Positions 34,901-42,486 of a DNA stretch of 64,000 bases are shown one piece after another. The notes below the pieces were generated by a model. The model did not search any database. It saw only the letters and a program-made list of their open reading frames with translations, and was not told the DNA's origin. How positions within the stretch are numbered: the stretch's first letter is position 1; each line of letters starts with the position of its first letter. The stretch lies in contig JASGCC010000267.1 in NCBI GenBank assembly GCA_030067915.1, positions 1-64,000 of the forward strand, read 5' to 3'. This stretch comes from Hydractinia echinata. Lineage: Eukaryota; Cnidaria; Hydrozoa; Anthoathecata; Hydractiniidae. The position numbers were made by a program, and so were the translations under genes.

Positions 34901-37774
34901 GCCTGTTCATTTTATAAGGCATAATTACAGGAAGATTTGTATACCATACTACCTATGTTGCAATACACAGTCCATTTTTAAAGCTTCTTGTTATTAGGGA
35001 GGGGATAACAAACATTCTGAAGCAATCCAATAAAGCAAAATATTTTTCCACATTCTTTAAAACAAGGTCAGTTCCACCAACGTTTAAAGTTCTCTCAGCA
35101 TGCTGACCCTTGGCATGCATATAGGGTGGCATAAAAAAGCTGTCTTTGAATCAATGTAGCTCGGGTTTCAGGCCAGCAATGCCGAATGATGACGTGAATT
35201 CACGGGGCTGTTTACCGTTACCCTTAGGCCTGTGTAAGAAGTGTTATGTTGTACGGTAGTGAGACATGGGCAGTGAAGCAGAAAGACCGTTTAGAAAGGA
35301 ATAATATAAAAATGGTTAGGTGGATGTGTACCGCTAGTCTGAGAGACAGAAACAGTTCAGACAGCTCAGAAGCAGGCTAGGTATGCGTAGCTTTAAAGAT
35401 GTTATCCAGATAAGAAGATTGAGTTGGTTGGGACATTTGAAAGAATGGAGGAGGATAATTGGGTAAGAAAGTGTAGAGACTTGATAGTTCCTGGGGCAAA
35501 GCCTAGAGGTAGACCGAGAAAGACTTGGCATGAGGTAATAATGACAGACTTGATGCAGAGGAATTTGAGTTTAGATCTAACAGTCTAGATCAGATTGGAA
35601 GAGGGTTATAAATATACCCTAGAAAACATACGTTAAGCTAAGAATGATGATGTTTTATTAAAAAATAAATTCTTTCTGTTTGAAGATTGTTTTGATAAAT
35701 TTATTTGAAATTGTTTAATACAGCATAATTTGTTTCAAAATCAGTTCTTATAAAAGAAATCGTTTCAGCACATTTATTTGAGATTGTTTTAAAATTATTT
35801 TTATATAAAATAAAGAAAATAAATGAAACATTATAATCAAGTAATTGCATGGACATTATTTCACAACAAAAGCTTTTTACCACAATTAAAAATAGTATTT
35901 TTTGTTGCTCTTTTTTATTTATATTATAATACCCGTATATGTCTGTCCGTCTGTCTGTCACGCAAAATGGTAGCTTAGCTGCGCATCGCTGCTTCCCTCT
36001 TACCACGGCTCAACAATGCTGAAACAACCATAGTATGTTTTTTTCGTAACCTTTTCATCGTCCTACCAACCTTTTTATACATCTTTTTAATTTTATTTAT
36101 TCCCATTCTTTCAAAGTTTTTATTCAGTTTGGTATATCAAAATTTATTATTATGTTGGGGTTGTGGCTAGCTAGCTATGACCTATACCTCTGGCTAAAAA
36201 AATGAAAGTAGCCAAATGCAGTTTTTAGCTACCTACAACAAATTTCTTATTCAATAATTTTTATGATGCTAAATATAGTTCGGTAACTACACAATTTATT
36301 ACTGTCATAAATTTTTTAGCTGGACCGATGGGCTGTTTCCTGTGTTTTTATTTAAACCGTTGTGATAAAGTTTTTTTTGAAAAATAGTATTACGCCTATA
36401 ACTTATGTGTGACACGGTTTACCCATAATAAATGTTCAACCTGGTGTTAACAACGGGCTGTTTTGTGTGTTTTTATTTAAATTGAAGTTGTGATAAGTTA
36501 TTTTGGGAAAAGGCTATTACGCCTATAGACATGTGTGACACAGTTTACCTGTACTAAGTGCTCACTCCGGTGTCATGATTAATTTGTTAACGTTTACTAA
36601 ACTTTTCTGCAAAATAAAATAATATTGACTAATTTTTTTGCTATGACGGAGTTAACACCATGAATAAACTGTGCTCAAGGGGTATTGGGCATAAACGCAT
36701 GTGCAACACGGTTTACCTGTACTAAGCGCTCAGTCCAGTGTTAACGACGGGCTGTTTCCTGTGTTTCTGCTTAACCGAAGTTGCGATAACAACGCGTTGT
36801 AGACTAAGCTAAATGTGCAGAAAAGTTTTTTTTTGAAAAATATATTTTAACTGAAACCCCATAATGCTCTGTGTGCTTCACCAGTTTTACGACATACTGC
36901 ATATCTGTACTAGAGTGCTCCACCTGAATGTGTGGGACAGTTTATGGTTCTTATTAATTGCTCCACAGGCATTTCAATGCTGGGTAACCCTTTTACTTGT
37001 GGCTCACCCCGGCGTGCGACGCCGGGTCCCCCAGCTAGTATTATAAAATAAGACGAATTTTTACACTTTAGTGCCGTTTTTTCGTTGTGCAAAAAATGAT
37101 GCATCCAGGGACTGTTGCTTCTTAAACAAAAGGGTGAACAGAGAAAAAGGAAGTGAAGATATTATTTTTACACTCTTTTCCTAGGCATCTAAGACTAGAA
37201 TTTCAAACATTTTCCATCCTTACGAAACTTACAGAAATTCGCAATTGGGGTGCAATCGCAATCTACAATCATTTTAATATCACCTCACAATTCAATTTAA
37301 ATTTTTCTTGTTTGGGATAATTAAAAAAAAACACCTTAAAATGAAAGGAGATATTAGAGCATTTTTTACATCTTGAATTGCCTCTTTTATGCATAATAAT
37401 TTCTCATTTCTACAAGGAATAAGAATTAGTCCAATAGCATAACATGGCAGTGAGATTCACATGATTAGGTCAATGCAGATTAAGGCTTGCTTAAAAAACA
37501 CATTTAAACTTACCATATCCTTATCTGCTGTTTGAACAACTTCACTCTTTGCTCCTTCTAGGAATACTACACCCTGAGGCTTTAATGCGTTGTGATTTTC
37601 AAAGTAAAAAAACATGTTAAAATACACAACACACCATCTCTTTTGCCAGCGCACTGCAGCATGGTCAGGCAGGGTGTTCTTTTTGCCACTTTTCTTGTAT
37701 AAGTACCCATGTTTATGTGCAGCTACTTTGGCCCAAACTGCAAGATGGAGAATCTGCTGCTCGTTGAACTTCAT
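5708..37774 (-). CDS. RASGRF: RasGRF-type Ras/Rho-family guanine nucleotide exchange factor, 27 coding exons
   Basis: This encodes a multidomain exchange factor of the RasGRF1/2 family, which links calcium/calmodulin and receptor signals to Ras (CDC25 domain) and Rac/Rho (DH domain) at membranes. Coding exons on the minus strand: 37774-37514, 29953-29847, 23267-23205, 22116-21969, 20575-20435, 19937-19833, 19067-18919, 18330-18251, 16747-16671, 16594-16478, 16159-16052, 15975-15858, 15662-15529, 15162-14962, 12250-12099, 11871-11742, 11156-11078, 10895-10685, 10192-8262, 7904-7792, 7603-7397, 7276-7192, 7037-6840, 6713-6634, 6474-6357, 5963-5895, 5797-5708. Every junction keeps phase except 12099/11871. 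The product is about 1,756 residues, against about 1,240-1,270 in vertebrates, because of a long Ser-rich linker. The start is the ATG at 37,774; the stop is TGA at 5,710-5,708. Orthology is inferred from domain order and local similarity, not from a search. Confidence 0.9.
8262..10192 (-). CDS. RASGRF: RasGRF exon 19: 643-codon Ser-rich linker ending in the second REM helix
   Basis: This is a single exon of 1,931 bases. Apart from its last 20-30 codons it is low-complexity: rich in Ser, Asn, Asp, Glu and Thr, with basic blocks such as FRRKKKEKKKKEKDGK. Many segments such as RSASDPN, KRSSSEQ and RRSASACN look like basophilic kinase or 14-3-3-type sites (inference). The end, IMSIFKHWLVKHPK, matches the helix that closes the REM bundle in RasGRFs. 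Vertebrate proteins have a shorter linker here with regulatory and degradation signals, so the exon is in the right place but much longer. It accounts for nearly all of the extra length of the protein. Confidence 0.9.
10265..10354 (-). repeat. 20 bp minisatellite in RasGRF intron 18
   Basis: About four and a half tandem copies of a 20-base unit, GTTGCTAGTGGAGATACCTY on the plus strand, with a few substitutions. It lies about 75 bases from exon 19, upstream of it in the transcript. Confidence 0.85.
10685..10895 (-). CDS. RASGRF: RasGRF exon 18: REM (RasGEF N-terminal) domain
   Basis: The exon begins IMHGSVDRLIERLSDPRLPG and continues ADFMETFLLTYRAFTSGKEV, the most conserved part of the Ras exchanger motif, then a Pro-rich stretch ending KKLAG before GTGAGT. 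In Ras exchange factors REM packs against the CDC25 domain and holds its catalytic hairpin. As in vertebrate RasGRFs, the rest of the helical bundle is separated from this part by a long linker (next exon). The start is set by an acceptor ending GTTTTAG. Confidence 0.92.
11078..12250 (-). CDS. RASGRF: RasGRF exons 15-17: linker between PH2 and REM
   Basis: Exon 15 (12,250-12,099) begins CIYNLALEEDSISDKE and is acidic. Exon 16 (11,871-11,742) reads WTSAVVLSREAGDLATGI and then GYYFTAVNAEEDSIR. Exon 17 (11,156-11,078) reads DSYDIKYGEELVGPYHLPQ and leads directly into the REM domain. Exon 15 ends in phase 2 at the best donor (GTATGT), but exon 16 needs phase 1 to stay open. The junction is therefore unresolved: a 20-base microexon at 12,028-12,009 would restore the frame but has a poor donor, and a sequence error is possible. 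Confidence 0.65.
12251..14961 (-). other. RasGRF intron 14, no gene seen
   Basis: A 2.7 kb intron between the PH2 and linker exons. It holds an Arg-codon-rich low-complexity stretch at 14,045-14,105 (runs of CGACGACG type) but nothing I can support as a gene or named repeat. Confidence 0.6.
14962..15662 (-). CDS. RASGRF: RasGRF exons 13-14: second PH domain
   Basis: Exon 13 (15,662-15,529) contains KVRHCFLFSHHLIIASRTVD and RLRLSK, the central strands of the PH domain that follows DH domains. I end it at AAAA before GTGGGT because this gives phase 0 and a good continuation into exon 14. Exon 14 (15,162-14,962) ends with SVTLMATKAIEKAVWTSDIS, the C-terminal helix with its Trp. The intron between them is 366 bases. 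Residues are about 492-603. PH domains directly after a DH domain usually tune exchange activity and membrane binding. Confidence 0.88.
15858..19067 (-). CDS. RASGRF: RasGRF exons 7-12: DH (RhoGEF) domain
   Basis: Six exons give residues of about 276-491. Exon 7 opens with LLLQFIATEEDYLQQMNVL, the conserved first DH helix with its acidic E-x-D/E-Y core. Exon 8 has SESILVLHQVFMKG, exon 9 DDILFAVVTVVPIYIEY, exon 10 a Cys-containing loop then EQFLHYPIRV, exon 11 IPNYIRNIHDILEVTPADH, and exon 12 LEIERLIEGGCHLLLTENQ at the exit of the domain. The YPIRVIPNYIRNI segment spans exons 10-11 and corresponds to the conserved helix contacting Rho-family GTPases. The exons are short (77-149 bases) with phases that all match. 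In the family this domain activates Rac. Confidence 0.9.
16748..18250 (-). other. RasGRF intron 8, no gene seen
   Basis: A 1.5 kb AT-rich intron between DH exons 8 and 9. No repeat with clear ends and no coding region recognised. Introns 19068-19832, 20576-21968 and 22117-23204 are likewise featureless apart from a C13 run near 21,358-21,370. Confidence 0.55.
19833..20575 (-). CDS. RASGRF: RasGRF exons 5-6: Ser-rich linker and IQ motif
   Basis: Exon 5 (20,575-20,435) is a Ser/Thr-rich linker ending SDIAKLAQ. Exon 6 (19,937-19,833) gives LQAKVRSWLTSRRWNGFIK and then a basic stretch ending LNKRNK. The Q...R.W...R.W pattern corresponds to the IQ region of RasGRFs, which binds calmodulin, although the canonical IQxxxRGxxxR spacing is only partly kept here (Q-A-K-V-R-S-W). 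Both exons are phase 0 at both ends. Confidence 0.8.
21969..23267 (-). CDS. RASGRF: RasGRF exons 3-4: coiled coil
   Basis: Exon 3 (23,267-23,205, 63 bases) reads EQRQDKELYLLKNAMLLALR. Exon 4 (22,116-21,969) reads ELVKERKNSEIKMAELVEQ and continues with charged heptads to a GAG before GTATTA. Both exons are rich in Glu, Lys, Gln and Leu with heptad-like spacing, in the place where RasGRFs have a coiled coil between the PH and IQ segments. Exon 3 keeps the phase on both sides, and exon 2 could also be spliced directly to exon 4 in frame, so exon 3 could be optional. A weak alternative exon near 23,045-23,061 was not accepted. Confidence 0.75.
23799..24166 (+). mobile_element. Non-autonomous Helitron, family A, short copy
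   Basis: It starts TCTATATAATAATACACG and ends with the family's terminal signature: a GTAGATTTTTCCATGGG imperfect hairpin followed by CCTTATCGACTAT, where other copies have CTAG. The interior shares blocks with the copies at 52,473 and 53,236, for example CCGTTTGTCA and CTATACATTTTCTTGAT. It lacks much of the 5' half. It lies in RasGRF intron 2 beside the CXC transposon. Confidence 0.7.
25165..25425 (+). repeat. Left terminal inverted repeat of the CXC transposon
   Basis: Matches the reverse complement of about 29,310-29,565 over its whole length, including the ATGACGTCATAGTGACGTCA palindrome near 25,262-25,281. Confidence 0.9.
25754..29131 (-). pseudogene. Transposase-like gene with N-terminal zinc fingers and C-terminal CXC domain, frameshifted
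   Basis: Exon 1 (29,131-28,864) starts at ATG with DWSKCILCQ; after a frameshift near 28,990 it continues LDSGEGILTKIKEHKGKWHK to a GTAAGA donor. A 108-base intron follows. Exon 2 (from 28,755) has RICFFCEEMG and SCYHHKCMTTF. There are two further shifts of the same direction, one between 28,044 and 27,975 and one at an A8 run (27,189-27,196). The last frame, 27,187-25,754, has EEADERIVVHLKQALSSG, TVDSDVVIIGIAVFF and FHAFSGCDTTSSMSGKGKK, an Asp-rich pattern reminiscent of PIN/FEN-like nucleases. It ends in a tesmin/TSO1-like CXC domain (CGCKQGCTGRCKCYK, then CTELCQCSAQC). I recall similar proteins as abundant, unnamed predictions in corals and other invertebrates. Being inside the inverted repeats makes a transposase role likely, but the catalytic chemistry is unproven. 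Confidence 0.8.
29310..29565 (-). repeat. Right terminal inverted repeat of the CXC transposon
   Basis: Inverted partner of 25,165-25,425. The palindromic core reads ATGACGTCACTATGACGTCA near 29,449-29,468. Confidence 0.9.
29847..37774 (-). CDS. RASGRF: RasGRF exons 1-2: N-terminal PH domain
   Basis: Exon 1 (37,774-37,514) gives residues 1-87, with HGYLYKKSG, RWQKRWCVVYFNMFFYFEN and PQGVVFLEG, the first strands of a PH domain in the RasGRF arrangement. It ends at a good donor (ATG then GTAAGT). Exon 2 (29,953-29,847) supplies FCFTIGIP and the C-terminal helix ERLAWILAASAT, whose Trp is the PH hallmark. Its acceptor is TTTCTTTTAG. Together they form residues of about 20-120. The intron between them is 7.6 kb and holds a LINE tail, two Helitrons, a TIR element and a tandem repeat. 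In known RasGRFs this domain helps membrane targeting. Confidence 0.88.
30005..30535. repeat. About 172 bp tandem repeat, three copies
   Basis: The block ACTTTGTCACATT recurs near 30,102, 30,273 and 30,446, a period of about 172 bases. Each unit also carries a TCATTTTGTGCA block and a GATCCAATYCTGAGAAA block. It lies in RasGRF intron 1, just before the Helitron at 30,594. Copies differ by many substitutions. Confidence 0.75.
30594..31303 (+). mobile_element. Non-autonomous Helitron, family A, 3' end damaged
   Basis: It begins TCTCTATAATAATACAG after an A, followed by a GTCTGTCTGTCTGTAACAGG block, and matches the copy at 52,473 closely through GGGACCACCTGGGACCAAT and GATGACGTCATCAAAAAACC. The expected terminal hairpin GTGGATTTTTCCAC is changed to GTGGATTTTTCAAC and the CTAG end is lost. 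Confidence 0.8.
32275..32460 (-). mobile_element. 3' tail of a LINE
   Basis: The plus strand reads (TTTA)n, then CGAATATTTATACAGGATA and later ACATATTTACAAA and GTCCTGTTA, matching the tail of the minus-strand LINE at 38,484-39,010. It is nested in the 31,847-34,504 element. Confidence 0.6.
32560..33500 (+). pseudogene. Decayed RecQ-like helicase inside a TIR element
   Basis: Fragments in different frames follow RecQ order. DVIGLLSKAYGKSLIFQLL near 32,589-32,645 is the Walker A region (G-x-GKS worn to AYGKS). VKACVIDEAYCFN near 32,880-32,918 is the DEAH box. IATSALGIGVYAP near 33,306-33,344 is the C-lobe motif, and FGQSGR near 33,415 is a relic of motif VI. Stops and shifts occur throughout, so no protein is made. 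The better-preserved piece at 2,592-2,953 is a relative. Confidence 0.7.
35229..35655 (+). mobile_element. 3' end of a non-LTR retrotransposon (ORF2 C terminus)
   Basis: The frame reads VMLYGSETWAVKQKDRLERN and MVRWMCTASLRDRNSSD, then, after breaks, RRLSWLGHLK and KPRGRPRKTWHEV. This is the familiar C-terminal tail of reverse transcriptases from a LINE group widespread in invertebrates. It ends in ACGTTAAGCTAAGAATGATGATG. A better copy of the same family lies inverted at 47,311-47,681. Confidence 0.75.
35909..37038 (+). mobile_element. Non-autonomous Helitron, family B, with inner tandem repeats
   Basis: The 3' end is textbook: an 8-bp perfect stem CCCGGCGT-GCG-ACGCCGGG at 37,008-37,026, eight bases, then CTAG at 37,035-37,038 followed by T. 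The 5' end is near a TC at 35,909 and runs through ATATTATAATACCCGTATA and GTCTGTCCGTCTGTCTGTC. The body at 36,320-36,800 holds three degenerate repeats of 120-170 bases marked by GACACGGTTTACC and GGGCTGTTT. No coding capacity. It lies in RasGRF intron 1, less than 500 bases from coding exon 1. Confidence 0.85.
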
Positions 37775-38483
37775 CTTCTTTACACTTCATCACACTTTCA
37801 GGTCTTACATGCAGCATGTCATTTTGTTGTTTCCTAAGAAAGTAAAGTGTCACTATTAGCATCTAATTTAGGTTAAAAACTCAGTGGCATTGTTTAAGAG
37901 GTCCTGCTAATATCAGTATCTTTTCCACGGATCACAAATTCTTCACTATTATTTTTTCACTGATCTTTTTAGAAGAAAAAAAATGATATTAGGTGTTTTA
38001 AACTTTCCCAATTTTGATTTGCATTATTTAGTTTAACAAAATAATGTATGATGTGCTTTAATACAATACGATAATTAATGTTCACATGATTGGGACAATA
38101 CACTCCTGTCATTATTTGTACCTTTGTAATTCGTACTTAAAGCATGCAAACTTGGCTCTCATAGAAGATAAGAAATCAAAAATACAAATTTTATTTGATG
38201 TCAAATACTTATTCAACAAGCAACTGATCTTTTCACCTTCAAGGAAATGATTTGCTGTTTTTAATTGTTTCCTCTACATTAATTTACATTTCTAAAAAAA
38301 TGACACATGAATTTTTTATTTTAGACCCTAATATAGCTCGATTTATAACCCCCCTATATGATCCAAGAACTTGTATTGTCTATATTGTTATCTTAGATTA
38401 GGAAAGATATTCGGCCTTTGACTAAACAAATTGTGATGTTTTTGGGTGTGTGATTTATATTTTGTGATTAGCCTTACTAATTT
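37775..38483. other. Upstream flank of RasGRF, no gene seen
   Basis: About 700 bases immediately upstream of the RasGRF start codon. It should contain the 5' UTR and possibly the promoter or an untranslated exon boundary, but no element could be identified with confidence. Confidence 0.4.
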
Positions 38484-39010
38484 CTTATTTATTTTATTTA
38501 TTTAAAACGAATATTTTTACAGGATAGCCATTCAAAAGCTATATATATATATACATATTTACAAAGTTTCTGTTCTTCCATGGGTCCTGTTAGATTTCTA
38601 AGAGAGAGAAAAAAACCCAGACAAAAACCCAATGAACTAAGAAATAGACAAAAGGGTCAAAGTAATAAAGTCAGAGTAAAAATCAGAATATACACATTAA
38701 AAAGTGTGGTTATCTAAACATTAAAAAATTCTTTCTCCTTATCTGATTGCGCAGACCTAATACTTATCAGTAAATTGTTAAATTCTAGTGCGCCTAAAGT
38801 AAAACCCTTTTCTACACGTTTCGAGTTTTTTGCTTGGAAGTCGTAGGATATGTTTTTTGTTTCTTGTATTATTGTCCGTGATTTGGAAGTAGTTTGCTAA
38901 AATAGTTAAATGCTTGTAAGCAGATATGCTTTTTGATCAATTCTCCGGATCTCGAGGGATATACTGTCAATTTTTTCCAGGAGGGACCACAAAGGTTGTT
39001 CTAGAGTTAA
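38484..39010 (-). mobile_element. 3' part of a LINE: ORF2 C terminus and tail
   Basis: On the minus strand the sequence encodes NTRNKKHILRLPSKKLET and, after a small shift, KGFTLGALEFNNLLISIRSA, followed by a stop, an AT-rich 3' UTR and a TTTATT-rich tail at 38,484. The TRxKxxLRLP then FNNL-x-x-SIRS order is typical of the end of Jockey/CR1/L2-like reverse transcriptase ORFs. Further upstream minus-strand frames near 38,940-39,000 may belong to it. Confidence 0.7.
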
Positions 39011-40982
39011 AGCAGCCTCCCTTTAAACTACAGAAATCTCTGAAATTTTTGCCGAACTAGCCAACAAACTCATGAAGGGACCAACCCACCTCTTGGACGC
39101 AAAACGTTCTAAACAATGCTCAATCTCACAGTTCATTTTAACGATCTAAACTGTCCAAAATAAACCCTTTTGTCAACAACAATAAGGGCCAGGCAATCCA
39201 GATTTATGTCTACATAGTTTTTTTAATTAAGTCAGGAGTCGGTGAATTATCTAGGATGATTAGGTTAGGCTGTGAAAAGGCTGATTCGAAGAGCAAGCAT
39301 TTTTAAAGGGCATACACATTTTTTTATAAGAAATCTAAGCATTTGGTTGAGCCTGGAGTTTCTTGACCCTAAAAAGGTTTTTATAAAATCTTTTATATTT
39401 ACAAGACTTTTTTGAACTATGGATTGGGGTTGGCCGGTTATGATGTTATTTCAAACATTTTCTTTTACCTTTCGAAATTCAAACTGTACATTTTAAAATA
39501 AAACATATGCTTGGAGTGTTCTTTTCTATTGCACTGTAGAATAAAAAAATGTCTAAGAAGTCATTAACACTTGGAACTTTTAATTTTAAAAGAACTGCAA
39601 CCACAGGGGTCAAAATATAAATATTGACATTCCAGAATCAAAATTAAAACCCTATAGTGTCCTCATTGTGAGTAAAAGTTCGTAAAAACACTTTTCCAGC
39701 AAAGGAGCTTAAAAAAGTAGACATTCAATCTATTGCCTCAGTACTTGAACATTACAAATTCTGCCAATGCTAAACCTTCCAAGTCAACCACCCAACCTCA
39801 ATCCGATGAATCAAAAAAACAGACAGCAAAACTTAAACTCATTTTTTTGCAAAACACCTAAGTTGCTCAACCAGGATAGTTTATTTACACCAAAATTCCT
39901 TAAAAGACTTTGCAGTTTTTTTTTTAAATCAAAAGTTTCTTCTTAAAGTACTGCGACAAAAGTGTGTATATACCCATATGTTAGTTACATAACCGGACAT
40001 GGAACATATTAGATGTGCTAAAAGCAAATTCAGCTTTTTAGACAAATGTTCTTGTAAAGAATTTTTTTACACCTGTATTCACACCCACACTGGTAACGAG
40101 GCGCATGGCTGGGTATATTTTTTAGGAACCGTATTAAAATGTTTGTACGTTTTTTTCTGTGTGATTATACGAACGCTACAAACTACTTCATTTCGTTAAA
40201 AGAAAGCCATACAAAGTGCTTCATTCAAACAAAAAATTTAAATAATGTTCAAACAAATGATACAAACTCAAACATAATTTTTATATATAACGGAGAAAAA
40301 CACTGATACGAAAAATAAATGAATCTTGTATCGACACATTCCTCAATATAATTTTTACACTGCTCCTAAGAAGGAATTTATAATAGTTTTACCTTTTTTT
40401 AGGTACTATGTCGCTTAATATTAGAACACATATTTATGTAATATATTTCATGATAAATTTGCCAATGTAAGACTCCATTTATTATTTTGATTCAAGGATA
40501 GAATTCCTAAACTTTTACAATCTGCCCTGGTTTATCGTTTTAAGCATAGTGGCTGCAATGTCACTTATTATGGCAAAACTAAGTGCCACTTAGGGTCTGG
40601 ACGTGTGAACATTTAGAAATCTCACACTTTATGGGTTAAAAAAGATCTGTTCAGCCTAGTCATGTTACTTGAATTCTTTATCATTCTTTGCACTGTGTGA
40701 TTTTTTGATTTTATCAACTGAGTCAAACGATTTCAAACTCACCATGAAGGAGAACCTTTTAATTAACCGTGACAAACCGGTGTTGAATAGAACAATACAA
40801 TTCATGCCTCTAGAATTTTTCTAGTGTGTAATTCCCTATTGTTTTTATTTCATCAATTTTACAATATATAAAACTTGTAATTTTGAACCACACTTGCAGA
40901 GACGTGATTACCACACGGTGAAAAACAACTGACATCACTACCTAATTTTCAAGTTATTTGCCCTCAAAATTTGCCGTTTAAA
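39011..40982. other. No gene or clear repeat seen
   Basis: Two kilobases of AT-rich sequence with no coding region or repeat ends that I can support. Confidence 0.5.
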
Positions 40983-41951
40983 GCCTGTGGGAAAATACAC
41001 TAAGGCAGAGGGACAATAAAAAAGGGCCTTTATTTAAATTTTGATGACAGCAATAATTAAAAAAAAAATTAAAAAAATTTGCTTGTTGCCTGTATTGTAT
41101 AGAATGTGGAATGCTAATCAAATTATGTCTAAGGTCATGTGGTTTCAAAGAACAGTTAAGGAGATCTCAAGGTTTAACAATTTTGCTGACGTCAGCAAGG
41201 ACTCACCAAAATACTAAAAAAATCTGACTGATGTCCCCACCCTGTTTAAGCAGAAAAGAAATAACAAAAAGATCCAAGATTTAAATTTTAATGACGTTAG
41301 CAATGACCGTCGATGCACAAAGATTAATTTTTACATTTTTTTAGCTTTTACCTGTATTTTGTGTAGCATGAAATGCTGATCAAATTTATGTATAAGATAG
41401 CGGTTTTCGTCAGTGGTTAAGGAGATACAAGGGTTTAAAAATTTGATGACGTCAGCAATGTTCCACCAATGTGCAGAATTTTTTTTTTAGAAATTTGTTC
41501 ACCTGTTGCCTCCATTGTGTAGAGCTTGAAATGCTGATCAAGAAAATGTAGGATGATGTGCTTTTGACGAACGGTTAAAGAGATATTAGGATTCAAAGGT
41601 TTTTTGATGACGTCATTAACCCATCTGTTCCGAAACGGGTGGGTTGAGCCAGCTCTAGGAAATTGGTCCTAATTTGGTCCCAGGTAGTCCCTAGTTACCC
41701 GTGCAGGAGATGATGTCAGTTATTTACGCCCGTTTCCAAGTTATTTAGGCTGTAATTTAAAATTGTAATGCAATGGCTTCACTGATCTTAATATACTTTC
41801 CTTTGACATCAATATTGTTTTAACGTCAAATTTTGGTAAATTACAGAACAATTTTATAGGTGATGTTTTATATACTTGTTAAAGAAAATTGTGAAGAATA
41901 TAATCCACTTTGCAAAAGTCACAGACAGACAGACAGACATTATTATAGAGA
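40983..41951 (-). mobile_element. Non-autonomous Helitron, family A, reverse copy
   Basis: On the minus strand it starts TCTCTATAATAATGTCTGTC at 41,951 and passes through the family blocks (GGGACTACCTGGGACCAAA, GATGACGTCATCAAAAAACC, repeated GACGTCAGCAA). It reaches a worn terminal hairpin near 40,984-41,010 (TGTATTTTCCCACA). The CTAG end is not preserved. Internal order matches the 52,473 copy. Confidence 0.75.
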
Positions 41952-41954
41952 TTG

Positions 41955-42085
41955 ACGTTACATTAATGTTATCAACGTCGTGTCTAATGTGAGAAAATTA
42001 AACATTTAAGACATATTTTTTTTGGCTACATCAAAGGAAAATGAACACATCTAGAATGCCTGTTACAGACAGACACAGTTTCATA
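41955..42085 (-). mobile_element. 5' fragment of a second reverse Helitron A
   Basis: Carries ACTGTGTCTGTCTGTAACAGG, TGTGTTCATTTTCCTTTGAT and the GTTAAATTTTCT-like block on the minus strand, i.e. the first 130 bases of the family. It abuts the 5' end of the preceding copy, so two 5' ends lie side by side in the same orientation. Confidence 0.65.
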
Positions 42086-42117
42086 TACAATTTGTTTTAA
42101 AAGTTTTAACAAATTTG

Positions 42118-42285
42118 TTTTGATGCTTTCAAAACAAAATATGGCGTTGTTTAAACGTCACACGGTCGCATTTTGATGCTTTTAGAACAAAATGCAGCAT
42201 TTATTAAACTTCATGCGATCATGTTTTAATGGTTTTAAAACAAAATTAGTGTTGTTTAAGCTCCACACAATCGCATTTTGATGTA
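42118..42285. repeat. About 60 bp tandem repeat, three copies
   Basis: The motif TTTTGATGCTTTCAAAACAAAA followed by a TGTTTAA and a CACACGGTCGCA-like block recurs three times with a period of about 60 bases. Confidence 0.7.
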
Positions 42286-42486
42286 GAAAAATGAACATTG
42301 ATATTATTTTTGAATAAAGATATGTGATAATAACACAATTAATATAAACAAAATTCATACAATAAAACTTAATTGTTCCTCATACATATTACATACAAAC
42401 TTTATTTCAAATTATACAAACTTTATAATTTTGAAGAAATGAAAAAGATTGTGATAAAAATAAAATGATATAAAAGATTTTATAAA

